From assembly GCA_900554995.1 (NCBI GenBank), contig USJJ01000020.1, positions 1 to 11,615 on the forward strand: 11,615 nt of DNA, given 5' to 3'. How positions within the stretch are numbered: the stretch's first letter is position 1; every line of letters begins with the position of its first letter. The notes under the pieces are model-generated. The model ran no database searches and had not been told where the DNA came from. It saw only the letters and a list, made by a program, of their open reading frames with translations. The position numbers and the translations under genes are program-made. The DNA is from an uncultured Ruminococcus sp. Lineage in GTDB: Bacteria > Bacillota > Clostridia > Oscillospirales > Acutalibacteraceae. Shown in pieces: positions 1 to 8,800 of the stretch.

Positions 1-25
1 GTCGGTTAGTTCTCAATGGATAAAA

Positions 26-33
26 TCACCTCC
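26..33 (-). promoter_or_regulatory. Shine-Dalgarno-like site before a possible next gene
   Basis: GGAGGTGA on the minus strand lies just after the terminator's T-run. No ATG or GTG follows within the window. A TTG at base 16, twelve bases after the GGAGG, opens a frame (LRTNR) to the window edge. The spacing is long and only five codons are visible, so a real gene start here is possible but not established. Confidence 0.3.
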
Positions 34-40
34 AGAAATA

Positions 41-82
41 GAAAAAGCCGAGGGGATTTCGTTAAATGAAAACCTCTCGGCT
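41..82 (-). terminator. Intrinsic terminator of the cargo cassette
   Basis: On the minus strand AGCCGAG pairs with CTCGGCT; one A-C mismatch and two more G-C pairs extend the stem toward an AT-rich loop. The stem is followed directly by TTTTTC and a further T-rich stretch. It lies 15 bases after the stop of the membrane-protein gene. The plus-strand version lacks an immediate T-run, so it serves the minus-strand cassette. Confidence 0.75.
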
Positions 83-97
83 ATGTAATAAATATTT

Positions 98-796
98 TTA
101 TTGAGCAATCTTTAATTTCAAAAACTGTTCCTTCGCTTCTTTTGCAACATCGAATTTTTTATCCCATTTCGCACGAATTTCTGATTTCTTTAATACTTCT
201 CTGAGAGTATAATCATCAAAATATTTAATTCTGTCAGAAGTATAATATTCTTTGCAATAGTGTTCATATAGAGAAATTATTGCATCCTTACATTCATCTG
301 GCTCAAAATTGGGGTCATATCTCCTAAGAACTTTTTCTAAATCCTGCGACAAATAAAATAAGTCTGGGGGATAACTGCCATAAACAACCTCACCCTCATA
401 TTCAATAGGAACAGGTTTTGGATTAATCTGATTTTTCTTTAACGTATATTCAAAATAGGAAAATAGAATATCCGCATTGACACTTATATCATTGTATGTA
501 CTGACTTCCTTATACGCCATCAAAAGAGAATTAAGTTTTTGTTCCTCTGTTTTTGTCAAGTATCTGGTACTATAATCTTTTGCTATCTCATTTAATTTAT
601 CATAATTCTTTCTTGAATAGGCATCTTGCAATAATCTTATTATTGGATGGATAACTGCCATCCTCAAATTATTTCTATTCCCTTTGCGATAATAAACCGC
701 TGATATTATTAAAGAAATAAGTCCTGACAATACGACTGTTATAATTGTAAAGCAATTTGCATACCAATTTGATAGAAACCACTCTATAAAACTCAT
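98..796 (-). CDS. Single-pass membrane protein of unknown function, last gene of the cassette
   Basis: The 232-residue protein starts MSFIEWFLSNWYANCF. One hydrophobic segment spans about residues 14-36 (FTIITVVLSGLISLIISAVYY), followed at once by RKGNR. The positive-inside rule therefore places the remaining ~195 residues in the cytoplasm. That part is helical, charged and rich in Tyr and Lys (for example KNYDKLNEIAKDYSTRYL and EHYCKEYYTSDRIKYFDDY); I recognise no domain. The ATG at 796 is favoured because GAGGTG stands 9 bases upstream. The alternative ATG at 838, which overlaps the HNH gene's stop as ATGA, has no good ribosome site but could allow coupled translation of a form with 14 extra residues. 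The protein could anchor a cassette-encoded activity at the membrane, but that is speculation from context. An intrinsic terminator follows. Confidence 0.7.
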   Translation of the reverse strand: MSFIEWFLSNWYANCFTIITVVLSGLISLIISAVYYRKGNRNNLRMAVIHPIIRLLQDAYSRKNYDKLNEIAKDYSTRYLTKTEEQKLNSLLMAYKEVSTYNDISVNADILFSYFEYTLKKNQINPKPVPIEYEGEVVYGSYPPDLFYLSQDLEKVLRRYDPNFEPDECKDAIISLYEHYCKEYYTSDRIKYFDDYTLREVLKKSEIRAKWDKKFDVAKEAKEQFLKLKIAQ

Positions 797-834
797 GCTA
801 ATTTCCACCTCATTCCTTTTCTTTAATAAAAATA

Positions 835-1569
835 TCATTCTTTGTATTCATGGAAAAATCCGTGAATATCAAAATCATCGATACTATCAAAAATTTTAGG
901 CGTTCCATATACTCCAAATCTTGGATAAAGCCGAACAGCTCCTTCATCTTCATAAAATGTATTGTTAAGGCTCTCATAATAAGTTACTTTTAATAGTAAG
1001 TTCTTGATTTGGAATGTAATATGATATCTCTTTGCATTGGGGTTAAAAGGAATGTTTCTGTCTTTCAAAATCATTCCACCGTGAGTTTGCCGCCATTCTA
1101 TCGTAGGATTACTCTTACAAAATGCCAAATCAATAAATACTCCTTCGGGTATTTTCCCAGAATATAGTTCCTTATAGTGTTCATCTGGAACAAGGTGTCT
1201 GTAATTTGTTGCAGAGTTCAATAATATTACATTTTTAAAAGCCCATTTTGCAACTGTTTCGTGATGCTCATTCAGAAATGCCAATTCAGTTTCTAACTCG
1301 TTCATATTCATTAAATTTATAATATGATTTTGGCAATCCCCCTCTAATTGACTCATCCAACCATTATTACATGTTTCACATACCAATCCGTTTACCAACT
1401 TTGAAAATGCGTGCTTCCTGTTAGATATGGGCATGCCCGCTATGTTTGCGTGGGTCATTAAAACATCATTATTAAATATATTTAACTCTTTTAATAACCA
1501 CTGTGCAAAAATATGTTCCTTGCTTAAATTTGTATTTCCACAAAAAACGCACTCCCGTTTATTTGCCAT
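835..1569 (-). CDS. HNH-endonuclease-like zinc-finger protein
   Basis: The protein has 244 residues. Its N-terminus carries C7-x2-C10-G, then SKEHIF with H19, and later C64-x2-C67-N68-N69-GWM. This is the layout of the treble-clef HNH fold: two zinc-binding CxxC pairs, the first catalytic His after Glu, and the Asn after the second pair. The usual third His is not obvious; an acidic residue (E76) stands in that area, so nuclease activity is uncertain. The C-terminal two thirds (residues ~85-244) contain no motif I recognise and are probably a substrate-binding or partner domain. A GAGG site lies 9 bases before the ATG. The gene follows the HEPN-like gene by 38 bases, and its TGA stop overlaps a possible ATG of the next frame, so the three genes are likely one transcript. 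Related proteins are usually annotated as hypothetical HNH proteins. Confidence 0.68.
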   Translation of the reverse strand: MANKRECVFCGNTNLSKEHIFAQWLLKELNIFNNDVLMTHANIAGMPISNRKHAFSKLVNGLVCETCNNGWMSQLEGDCQNHIINLMNMNELETELAFLNEHHETVAKWAFKNVILLNSATNYRHLVPDEHYKELYSGKIPEGVFIDLAFCKSNPTIEWRQTHGGMILKDRNIPFNPNAKRYHITFQIKNLLLKVTYYESLNNTFYEDEGAVRLYPRFGVYGTPKIFDSIDDFDIHGFFHEYKE

Positions 1570-1607
1570 TCCAATCTTCCTCTTTTATTTATAATGATAT
1601 AATCAGT

Positions 1608-2354
1608 TTACTGCTCTGTATCAAAAGATTCCATAACTTCTTTCTCTATCTCGTCAAAAATTTCTTTCATATATTTTGATGCCGTAACATAATCTTCCAA
1701 AATTCTTTTAATAATAAAAGTAGGATGCTGCTTAAAATTCATATCATAATCGCTCATAACAGCTATGTTAGGAGAATTCCTGTGCGTCATTTTGTTTCTA
1801 ATATCATTGACGTATGAATGATTTCCTTTCCATTCTCCCTCACAATCAGTATCATCTGATTCTTCCAAATAATTGTTTATTTCCGTGGCTTTCACTTTAA
1901 ATCTATCACTGGACTGTAAAGAAGGGTCAAATACTTTCTTATAGTAAACTCTTTCTTTAGGCATTTCCAATTTATAAAAAAGTCGATAAAACTGAGCTAA
2001 TAAATCCCACAGGCTTGAGGTTCTAAAGAGTGCATTTTCAATATAATAATATGCGTTTCGTTCTTCTTCAGTTTCTACTCTAAATATACTAAAGTTATTC
2101 TGTACAGGTTCTGAATAAGCATATTCTATTGCTTTATCAAATGAAAATTTGATTTTCCAATCTAAATCTATCAAAGTATCATACAGCGTTTTATACTGCA
2201 TCAATCTGCCAAATGGTGCTTCACTATCTCCTGCTGAAACAATACCGAACAAAAATCTATCCTCACCAATCAATACTTTAAAACGATTAGGGTTATATAT
2301 TACTTGAGAAAGTTTATTATTAAAATACTCTTTCTCTTTTTCTGTATAATTCAT
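1608..2354 (-). CDS. HEPN-like protein with R-x4-H motif (possible Cthe_2314-type)
   Basis: The protein has 248 residues, starting MNYTEKEKEYFNNKLSQV. The key feature is DIRNKMTHRNSPN, in which R186-N187 and H191 form the R-N-x3-H signature of HEPN-domain RNases. Around it are long helices rich in aromatic and charged residues (YYYIENALFRTSSLWDLLAQ before, FIIKRILEDYVTASKYMKEI after), as expected for a HEPN four-helix bundle in the C-terminal half. The N-terminal ~80 residues are not recognised. HEPN proteins often cut RNA in toxin-antitoxin and phage-defence systems, but some are non-catalytic; activity here is inference. The ATG at 2354 is chosen because GGAGG lies 6 bases upstream; a longer frame to 2459 only translates the preceding terminator. 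It is the first gene of the AT-rich cassette, with 38 bases to the HNH-like gene. Confidence 0.72.
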   Translation of the reverse strand: MNYTEKEKEYFNNKLSQVIYNPNRFKVLIGEDRFLFGIVSAGDSEAPFGRLMQYKTLYDTLIDLDWKIKFSFDKAIEYAYSEPVQNNFSIFRVETEEERNAYYYIENALFRTSSLWDLLAQFYRLFYKLEMPKERVYYKKVFDPSLQSSDRFKVKATEINNYLEESDDTDCEGEWKGNHSYVNDIRNKMTHRNSPNIAVMSDYDMNFKQHPTFIIKRILEDYVTASKYMKEIFDEIEKEVMESFDTEQ

Positions 2355-2382
2355 ACTTTTCCTCCAATACTGTTTTAAACAT

Positions 2383-2391
2383 TTTATCACA
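2383..2391 (-). promoter_or_regulatory. Possible extended -10 promoter of the cargo cassette
   Basis: TGTGATAAA on the minus strand fits an extended -10 (TGn then GATAAA, 4 of 6 to consensus). It lies 28 bases before the HEPN-like gene's ATG and after the terminator. No convincing -35 is present at 17-18 bases. A promoter is expected somewhere in this 69-base leader because the terminator separates the cassette from the backbone. Confidence 0.3.
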
Positions 2392-2423
2392 TACAGATGT
2401 CTTTTTCCAGCTCCATGGTATGT

Positions 2424-2455
2424 AAAAAGCGGCATCAGCTCCACGCTAATGCCGC
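2424..2455 (-). terminator. Intrinsic terminator after the DUF6664-like gene
   Basis: On the minus strand an 11-bp stem (GCGGCATTAGC pairing with GCTGATGCCGC, one G-T wobble) with the 5-base loop GTGGA is followed directly by TTTTT. It begins 10 bases after the stop of the preceding gene and has no T-run on the other strand, so it acts on minus-strand transcription. Read as protein it gives GGISVELMPLF, which creates a false N-terminal extension of the next gene. Confidence 0.88.
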
Positions 2456-2465
2456 CCATTCTTGG

Positions 2466-2795
2466 TTATAAAATTCCTGCCTTTTTGAGATACCCAACGC
2501 TGTCATAGCACCCTCTGAAATAGATTGCTTCCTGCTGCATATCGCTGAGCCTGTTCCGAAGCTCCAAAACTTCTATCAAAGCCTTACACTCCTGCTCGGA
2601 TAAATCGCTCGGCTTCTCCGTATCCAGAGCCTCCATCACTTTTGGATACTCCTTGTAGAGTTCCTCTATCCTTTCCTCTATGGAACGGTATTCTGGATTT
2701 TCTTTGGGCAGCTTTGCGATAACGGAGCTTAGATATTCAGCAAAGATGTTGCTATGCACATCAACAAAGGTTTCAAATCTGAAATTATCAAGCAC
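2466..2795 (-). CDS. Small conserved ICE protein (DUF6664-like), GTG start
   Basis: The 109-residue protein (from the GTG start, beginning LDNFRFETFVDV after the initiator) is acidic, helical and soluble. It carries the conserved-looking parts IEERIEELYKEYPKVMEAL, DLSEQECKALIEVLELRN and the C-terminal YFRGCYDSVGYLKKAGIL. This tail is typical, from memory, of a small protein encoded right after the large helicase in Tn1549-like elements, which I believe is called DUF6664; its function is unknown. An ATG at 2813 would add six residues, but it has only a weak, distant ribosome site. The strong GGAGG at 2808-2804 sits within the first codons of that longer form and 8 bases before the GTG at 2795, so the GTG is the better start. 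The gene has its own promoter upstream and a terminator right after its stop, so it is probably transcribed separately. Confidence 0.75.
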   Translation of the reverse strand: MLDNFRFETFVDVHSNIFAEYLSSVIAKLPKENPEYRSIEERIEELYKEYPKVMEALDTEKPSDLSEQECKALIEVLELRNRLSDMQQEAIYFRGCYDSVGYLKKAGIL

Positions 2796-2829
2796 ACCTT
2801 TCACCTCCGACATTTACTAATCTACACCT

Positions 2830-2858
2830 ATTATACTTCCCAGAAATCAGCAATACAA
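2830..2858 (-). promoter_or_regulatory. Promoter between the helicase gene and the small downstream gene
   Basis: A perfect TATAAT (minus strand, bases 2835-2830) follows a weak -35, TTGTAT (2858-2853), at 17 bases. It lies in the 77-base gap after the helicase stop. The predicted transcription start is near 2823, only about 10 bases before the ATG at 2813. That leaves no room for a ribosome site for that ATG and supports use of the GTG at 2795 by the next gene. Confidence 0.55.
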
Positions 2859-2872
2859 ATATGCAAACCGCA

Positions 2873-5800
2873 TTATCTCTCCCGACTTGCACATTTTCTT
2901 TCGGGCTGTTCTTCTGTCTGCTCTGGCTCGGTATCCATAACGGAAGTATCTTTTTCATTCAGATTCAGCTCAATGTTAAGAGCGTTCAGCCGTTCTGTTT
3001 TTTCTTTCAGCTCATCTTCAAAGGCAAAAGGCTTCTTGATTTCCTCCTTTGCGGTTTCAAGCTGTGCGATAGTTTCCGCCTTTTTGGTCTTGGCAGCTTC
3101 CAGTCTGGCGGGGAGCTTTGACAGCTCGTTTTCAATTCGGGTCAGATTTCCGAGGGCATCAGCACCTAAATCAACCTTATGCTTTGCTTTTCCGCAAAGG
3201 TTCATACAGTAATGGGCGTTGACCGTATCATAATAAATCTCCATTCGGAAACCTCGGTAGCTGCCGATTTCGGTAGGTGCGGACATCGGATACTCTTTAC
3301 AGATTGCAAGGAGCATCTCGCCTGCGTCTGCCTTTTCGGTGTAGGTCACGCCTTTTAGGGTCATCGGGCAGAACTTATCCTCGCCCTGCGGCTTGTGCTG
3401 CTCGGCAAGAGCTGCATCATTTTCATAGCCTGCAATGCGTTCCTCATACTCCTTAATGGTCTGGGGATAGTATTTCAGCACCCTGTCCTCAAGGTCGTAA
3501 TGCTCTGAAAGATAACTCTGCTTTAACACTCGGAGCTTGGAAACCTGTATATCCAAATCCATCTTTTCCTTAAAACGGGCATCGCCTGTGGCAAGCATTT
3601 TAACCTCCGCAAAGGACAGGGCAACCTCGTCCACATCTTCGGCAGAACGGACAGGGCTTTTGCTCGTCATTATCTGGCTGATAAATTTCTGCTTGCTCTC
3701 CACCAACTGATAGAGATAGGCGTCAAAAGTCTGCTCGGTCACATAGCGGTAAACCTCCACCTCTGGGAACATATTTCCCTGCCGTTCGATACGCCCTTGC
3801 CGCTGCTCAAGGTCAGAGGGTCGCCACGGACAGTCGAGATTGTGAATGGCGATAAGTCTGTCTTGGACATTCGTGCCTGCTCCCATTTTCGGTGTAGAGC
3901 CTAACAATACACGCACTTCTCCGCTTCTAACTTTGCCGAACAGCTCTTTTTTCTGTGCATCGGTGGTGGCTTCGTGGATAAACCGCACCTGCTCGGCAGG
4001 AACGCCACGGGCAATCAGCTTCTCCCGAATATCATCATAGACATTGAATGTGCCGTCATTCTTCGGGGTGGACAGGTCGCAGAAAATAAGCTGAGTAGCC
4101 TTTGTGTCGGCGTGTTCCTCCCAGATACGGTACATATTGTCGATACAGGCGTTGACCTTGCTGTTTGGGTCATCGGGCAGCATCGGGTCAATCATTCTCT
4201 GGTCGAGGGCAAGTTTACGCCCGTCATTCGTGATTTTGAGCATATTGTCGATGTTCGGCTCGACAAGCCTTGCCCGCACTTTTTCAGCTCTCTTTGCAAG
4301 CCCTGCCACCATATCGGTCTGGATTTCACTCGGCTTGGTCTTGATATTGTGATAATTGACCTTTGGTACGGGGAGCTTTAACATATCAGCGGTCTGAATA
4401 TCCGCCACCTCACGGAACATCATCAGCAGCTCTGGGAGATTAAAGAACTTTGCAAATCTCGTCTTAGCTCTATAATTCGTACCTTCTGGGGCAAGTTCCA
4501 GAGCCGTAACCGTTTCACCAAAGGTGGAAGCCCAACTGTCAAAGTGCTGCAAGCCGTTCTGCATCAGCGTGTCATACTGCAAGTACCGCTGAACAGAGTA
4601 CAGCTCCACCATTGAATTTGAAATAGGCGTACCTGTTGCGAATATTGTGCCACGGTTTCCTGTGATTTCGTCCAGATAGCGGCACTTCATAAAGAGGTCA
4701 GAACTTTTCTGGGCTTCGGTCTGGGCGATACCGCCCACATTCCGCATCTTGGTGTAGAGGTACAAATTCTTGTAAAAATGGCTCTCATCAATGAAAAGCC
4801 TGTCAACGCCGAGCTGTTCAAAGTCGATAACCGTATCCTTACGCTTGGTGTCGTTGAGTTTTTCGAGCTTCGTCTTGATTGCCTTTCGGGTTTTCATTAG
4901 CTGTTTGACCGTGAACTGCTCGCCTTTGGAAGCCTGCACATCGTCAATGCCACGCTCAATATCATCAAGCTGCTTTTCCAACTGCTCCCTCTGGCGTTCT
5001 ATGCTCATCGGGATTTTTTCAAACTGCGAATGCCCGATAATGACTGCGTCATAGTCGCCCGTGGCAATCCTGCCGCAGAACTTCTTGCGGTTTCCTGTTT
5101 CAAAATCCTGCTTTGTTGTCACAAGTATATTTGCACTCGGATAGAGCCGCAGATACTCGGAAGCCCACTGACCGACAAGATGATTTGGCACAACAAACAT
5201 GGATTTCTGGCATAAGCCGAGCCGTTTGCTTTCCTGTGCGGCGGCTACCATTTCAAAGGTTTTGCCTGCTCCCACCTTATGGGCAAGGAGCGTATTGCCG
5301 CCATAAAGGATATGGGCGATGGCGTTGACTTGATGGGGTCTTAGTGTGATTTCTGGACTGATACCTCCGAAAGTGATATGGCTTCCGTCATACTCACGGG
5401 GTCGCACAGAGTTAAAAGTGTCGTTGTAATAACGGACAAGGCGGTTTCGCCGTTCTGGGTCTTTCCATATCCAATCCTGAAACGCCTGCTTGATGGCTTC
5501 CTGCTTCGCCTGTGCCGCCGTGGTTTCCTTTGCATTGAACACCGCTTTTTTATTGCCGTGTTCGTCATACACATAATCAAAGATACGGGTGTCACGCAGG
5601 TTTAAGGTGTCCTCAATAATACGATAGGCGGAAGCCCTCTTTGTACCGTAGGTGCTGTCCGCCTTTACATTTCCAATATCGGAGCTTTTGTTCTCAATAA
5701 ACCAGTCGCCATTCATTGGGGTGTAGCGTACCTTTAGCCTGCCCATTGCATAGCTTGACGGGGTTAGTAACTCCACCACAAACCGCTGAATATCCTCCTG

Positions 5801-8800
5801 CGGTATCCAAGTCGTACCCAGACGGACAGAGATTTCAGCCGCAGACAGGTCTTTCGGTATGACTTGCTTTAAGGCTTCCACATTGACCGCAAGCTCTGGG
5901 TCATTCTTTGCTGCGGCTTCGGCAGTTAAGAGTTTCGCCCGTACATTCCCTGATAAATACTCATCGGCAGTCACATACCTTGCAGGCTCGGCGGCGGGGA
6001 TACGGAAGATAACGCCCTGTAAATCGGCAATCAATTCTTCCTGTGTCTTACCCGTGAGCTGTTCCATAAAGGGTAAATCAACACGGGCTTTCTCCCCGAT
6101 AGACAGGGCAAGGGCTTCGCTCGCCATTTCCACGGAAGTGATTTCACGGTGGGGCTTTATCGTCCGTTTCGTAAACATATCCGCTTTCCGCTTGAAGTTT
6201 CCCTCATCGTCAAGCACCTCCAGAGAGCATAAAAGGAAGTAGCTCTCGTCTGAAGCAAAGGCAAGATAATTTCCTCGTCTGTTGATAAGCCCGTACTTTT
6301 TGGAAAAAGCATCATACAAGCGGTTTAGGTTTTCCTGCTCGGTCTGTATCATTTCCTCTGGGTAGTCCTCGGTCTGATACTCAATGAGCTTTCTCACACA
6401 GTCACGGATTTCGATTAACCCTTTGATACGGTTTTCGGCAGTCATAGATGCCGCCGCAGGGGTCATAATGTCATTCTCACGGAAATAAACTTTGCCGTCC
6501 ACCAATGCAAAAGAGAAATTCCGCACATTGGGGTCAGCAGGGATAACCTCGTCCTGCTCATCGGAGATTTCGTCAATCTCACCCATATACTCTGGTATTT
6601 CTCCCTGAATGTTCTGGACAGCGTTGTGCAAAAGCTCTGACAAAGGAATATCCTGATAGGCTTTGCAGGCACTATCCATTCCAAAGCGGGTGCTTTCCAT
6701 TTTCATTTCACCCAAAATCATCTCTGGGTGCTGCACAAAATAGCTGTTCATTGTGATGCCGTTCTCATCGGTATCGAGGTGTACCCAGTCAGGCTCTATA
6801 TCCGTAATGCGGTCACGCTTCTGTAAAAAGAGAATATCGCTTGTGACCTCCGTGCCTGCGTTTGCTCGGAAAGTGTTATCGGGAAGCCTGATTGCTCCGA
6901 GTAGCTCAGCTCTCTGGGCGATATACTTCCGCACCTCTGGGCTTGCCTTATCCATTGTACCTTTAGAAGTAATGAATGCCACCACGCCGCCTGTTCGCAC
7001 CTTATCGAGAGCCTTTGCAAAGAAATAGTCGTGGATAAGGAATTTCTGGGCATTGTAGCGGCTGTCATTGACCTTAAAATCTCCGAAAGGTACATTGCCG
7101 ATAACCACATCAAAGTGGTCGTCTGGCAGCTTCGTTTCCTCAAAGCCCTGTACGGCAATGTTCGCTTTTTGATAAAGCTGCCCTGCAATTCTGCCTGTGA
7201 GTTCGTCGATTTCCACGCCGTGGAGCTTGCTGCCTGCCATACTGTCGGGAAGCAGACCAAAGAAATTGCCCGTGCCGCAGGACGGCTCTAAAATGCTGCC
7301 CTCTGAAAATCCCAGACGGTCAAGGGCTTCATACATTCCCTTAATCACAACGGGCGGCGTATAGAACGCCGTCAAAGTGGACTCCATCGCCGCACGGTAT
7401 TCCTCTGGCGACAGGCTTGCGTAAAGCTCCTGAAACTCGTTTGCCCACGCTGCGTTATTCTCGTCAAACGCCATTGACAGACCGCCCCAACCAACATATT
7501 TTGAAAGGGTTTCTTGTTCTTCGGGCGTGGCAAGACGGTTTTCAAGCTCCAGTTCGTGCAAAAGGTTGATTGCCGCCATATTGTTATGGAACTTTTCTTT
7601 TGCACCGCCAACGCCTAAAGTATCCTCGGTAATGCGGTAGTTGTGTCGTAAAGCAGAGGGAACGGCAGACTTCTCAGCTTTTTCTTCGGGCGGTAGCTCT
7701 GGCTGTTCCTGCTCCAAAAGACTTCGGATATAGCCGATTTTCTCCACTCGGTTAATAGGGAAACCTACGCTGTCCTTAAAAGTGATGTCACGCATTGACA
7801 CATCATCGCTGACTTTCCCAACGCTTTCAATGAGATAGCGGCGGTTGTCTATGACGATTTCCTTGCCGATAAGGTCAGAAGTATCCTGTTCTTGTCTGCT
7901 TCGCTCTGCATCTTTCTGGGCGAACAGATTGACATTATTTTCGGCACTATTTAAGGTGTCTGCATATTCCTGTGCTTCTTCCTCAGTTTCAAAGGTCTGA
8001 TAAATACCGCCTACATCATAATACTGTCCGTCTTGTCCCTCTGGTATGCTGTTATCCCGTATGATAAACGGGTCTGCAAAGGCATCGGAAGTCTGCTCTA
8101 CGGTGTAATGGGGTACTGCACGGTTAGAAGCAACAGGTATGCCTTTTTCTTTCGCAAGCTCCTTAAAGTCTGACAGAGTATCCGCATCCATAACCATTCC
8201 GACCAACTCGCCGTTTTCATCAAAGTTCATCGCTTCATCAATCAGAAAATGGTAAAACTCCGTGCCTTGCCACCGATTTTCTTCGTCTCTCGCAACAATA
8301 ACACCGTTTTCATCGGACAGACCAATATCGTCCATTTTCATCTGCGAAAGCACATCTCGCAGAATATCAATTTCCCTGTCTGTAACTGAGCGTGTTTCCT
8401 CGGCAGGGACAAACCATTCCTTTTCAAAGGACATTATCTCGTCAAAGAGCTTTCTGTCCTCTGGGGTCAGGTCTTTGTGCTGCTCCAGATACGGAATAAA
8501 CACATCACGCCCCCAACGCAAACTTTCCATCTTCTCACGGTAATAGTCCTCGCCCTGCTTTTTCCACTCTGGGATAAACGGGCAGTCTGGGGAAAGGGAA
8601 TATTCATAAAAGTTCTTGATATGGGCAATTAAATCGCCCTCGCCGTCGCCAATATCAAACCGTCCATCATAGTGGAAGTCCTCGCCGCCAATAGTAACGG
8701 TTATATCAAAATCCGTCTTGTGATACCAACCGACATTATCATCGCCCTCACGCTCACGGTGCTGCTTTTCGTCCAGAACGCCGAGCAGATAATTACCAAG

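Larger units (their letters stand above)
41..2423 (-). mobile_element. AT-rich three-gene cargo cassette within the ICE
   Basis: Between two intrinsic terminators lies a block whose base composition is clearly more AT-rich than the helicase region and whose codons end mostly in A or T. It holds three genes on one strand with short spacing: HEPN-like, HNH-like and a membrane protein. None belongs to the conjugation backbone that I know. No flanking direct repeats, inverted repeats or transposase were found, so the mechanism of gain is unknown. The boundaries given are those of the transcription unit, not proven insertion points. Confidence 0.55.

Noticed and set aside
797..838. Upstream ATG of the membrane protein overlapping the HNH stop as ATGA
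   Set aside because: No ribosome site precedes it, whereas GAGGTG stands 9 bases before the ATG at 796; kept only as a possible coupled alternative start.
2796..2813. ATG start for the DUF6664-like gene
   Set aside because: Its ribosome site is weak and distant, and the predicted transcript start lies about 10 bases away; the GTG has a strong GGAGG at 8 bases.
2754..3212. 152-codon plus-strand open frame across the end of the helicase gene
   Set aside because: The composition is dominated by Ser and Phe, as expected from the antisense of a Lys/Glu/Ala-rich coiled coil, and no ribosome site or family signature is seen.
3974..4381. 135-codon plus-strand open frame opposite the helicase motifs
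   Set aside because: It is antisense to conserved helicase sequence, without a ribosome site or recognisable domain.
6796..7260. 154-codon minus-strand open frame inside the methyltransferase region
   Set aside because: It is out of frame with the clear methyltransferase motifs, has a Trp/Cys/Ser-rich unnatural composition and no matching family. It is a shadow of the real gene, unlike the nested tnpV.
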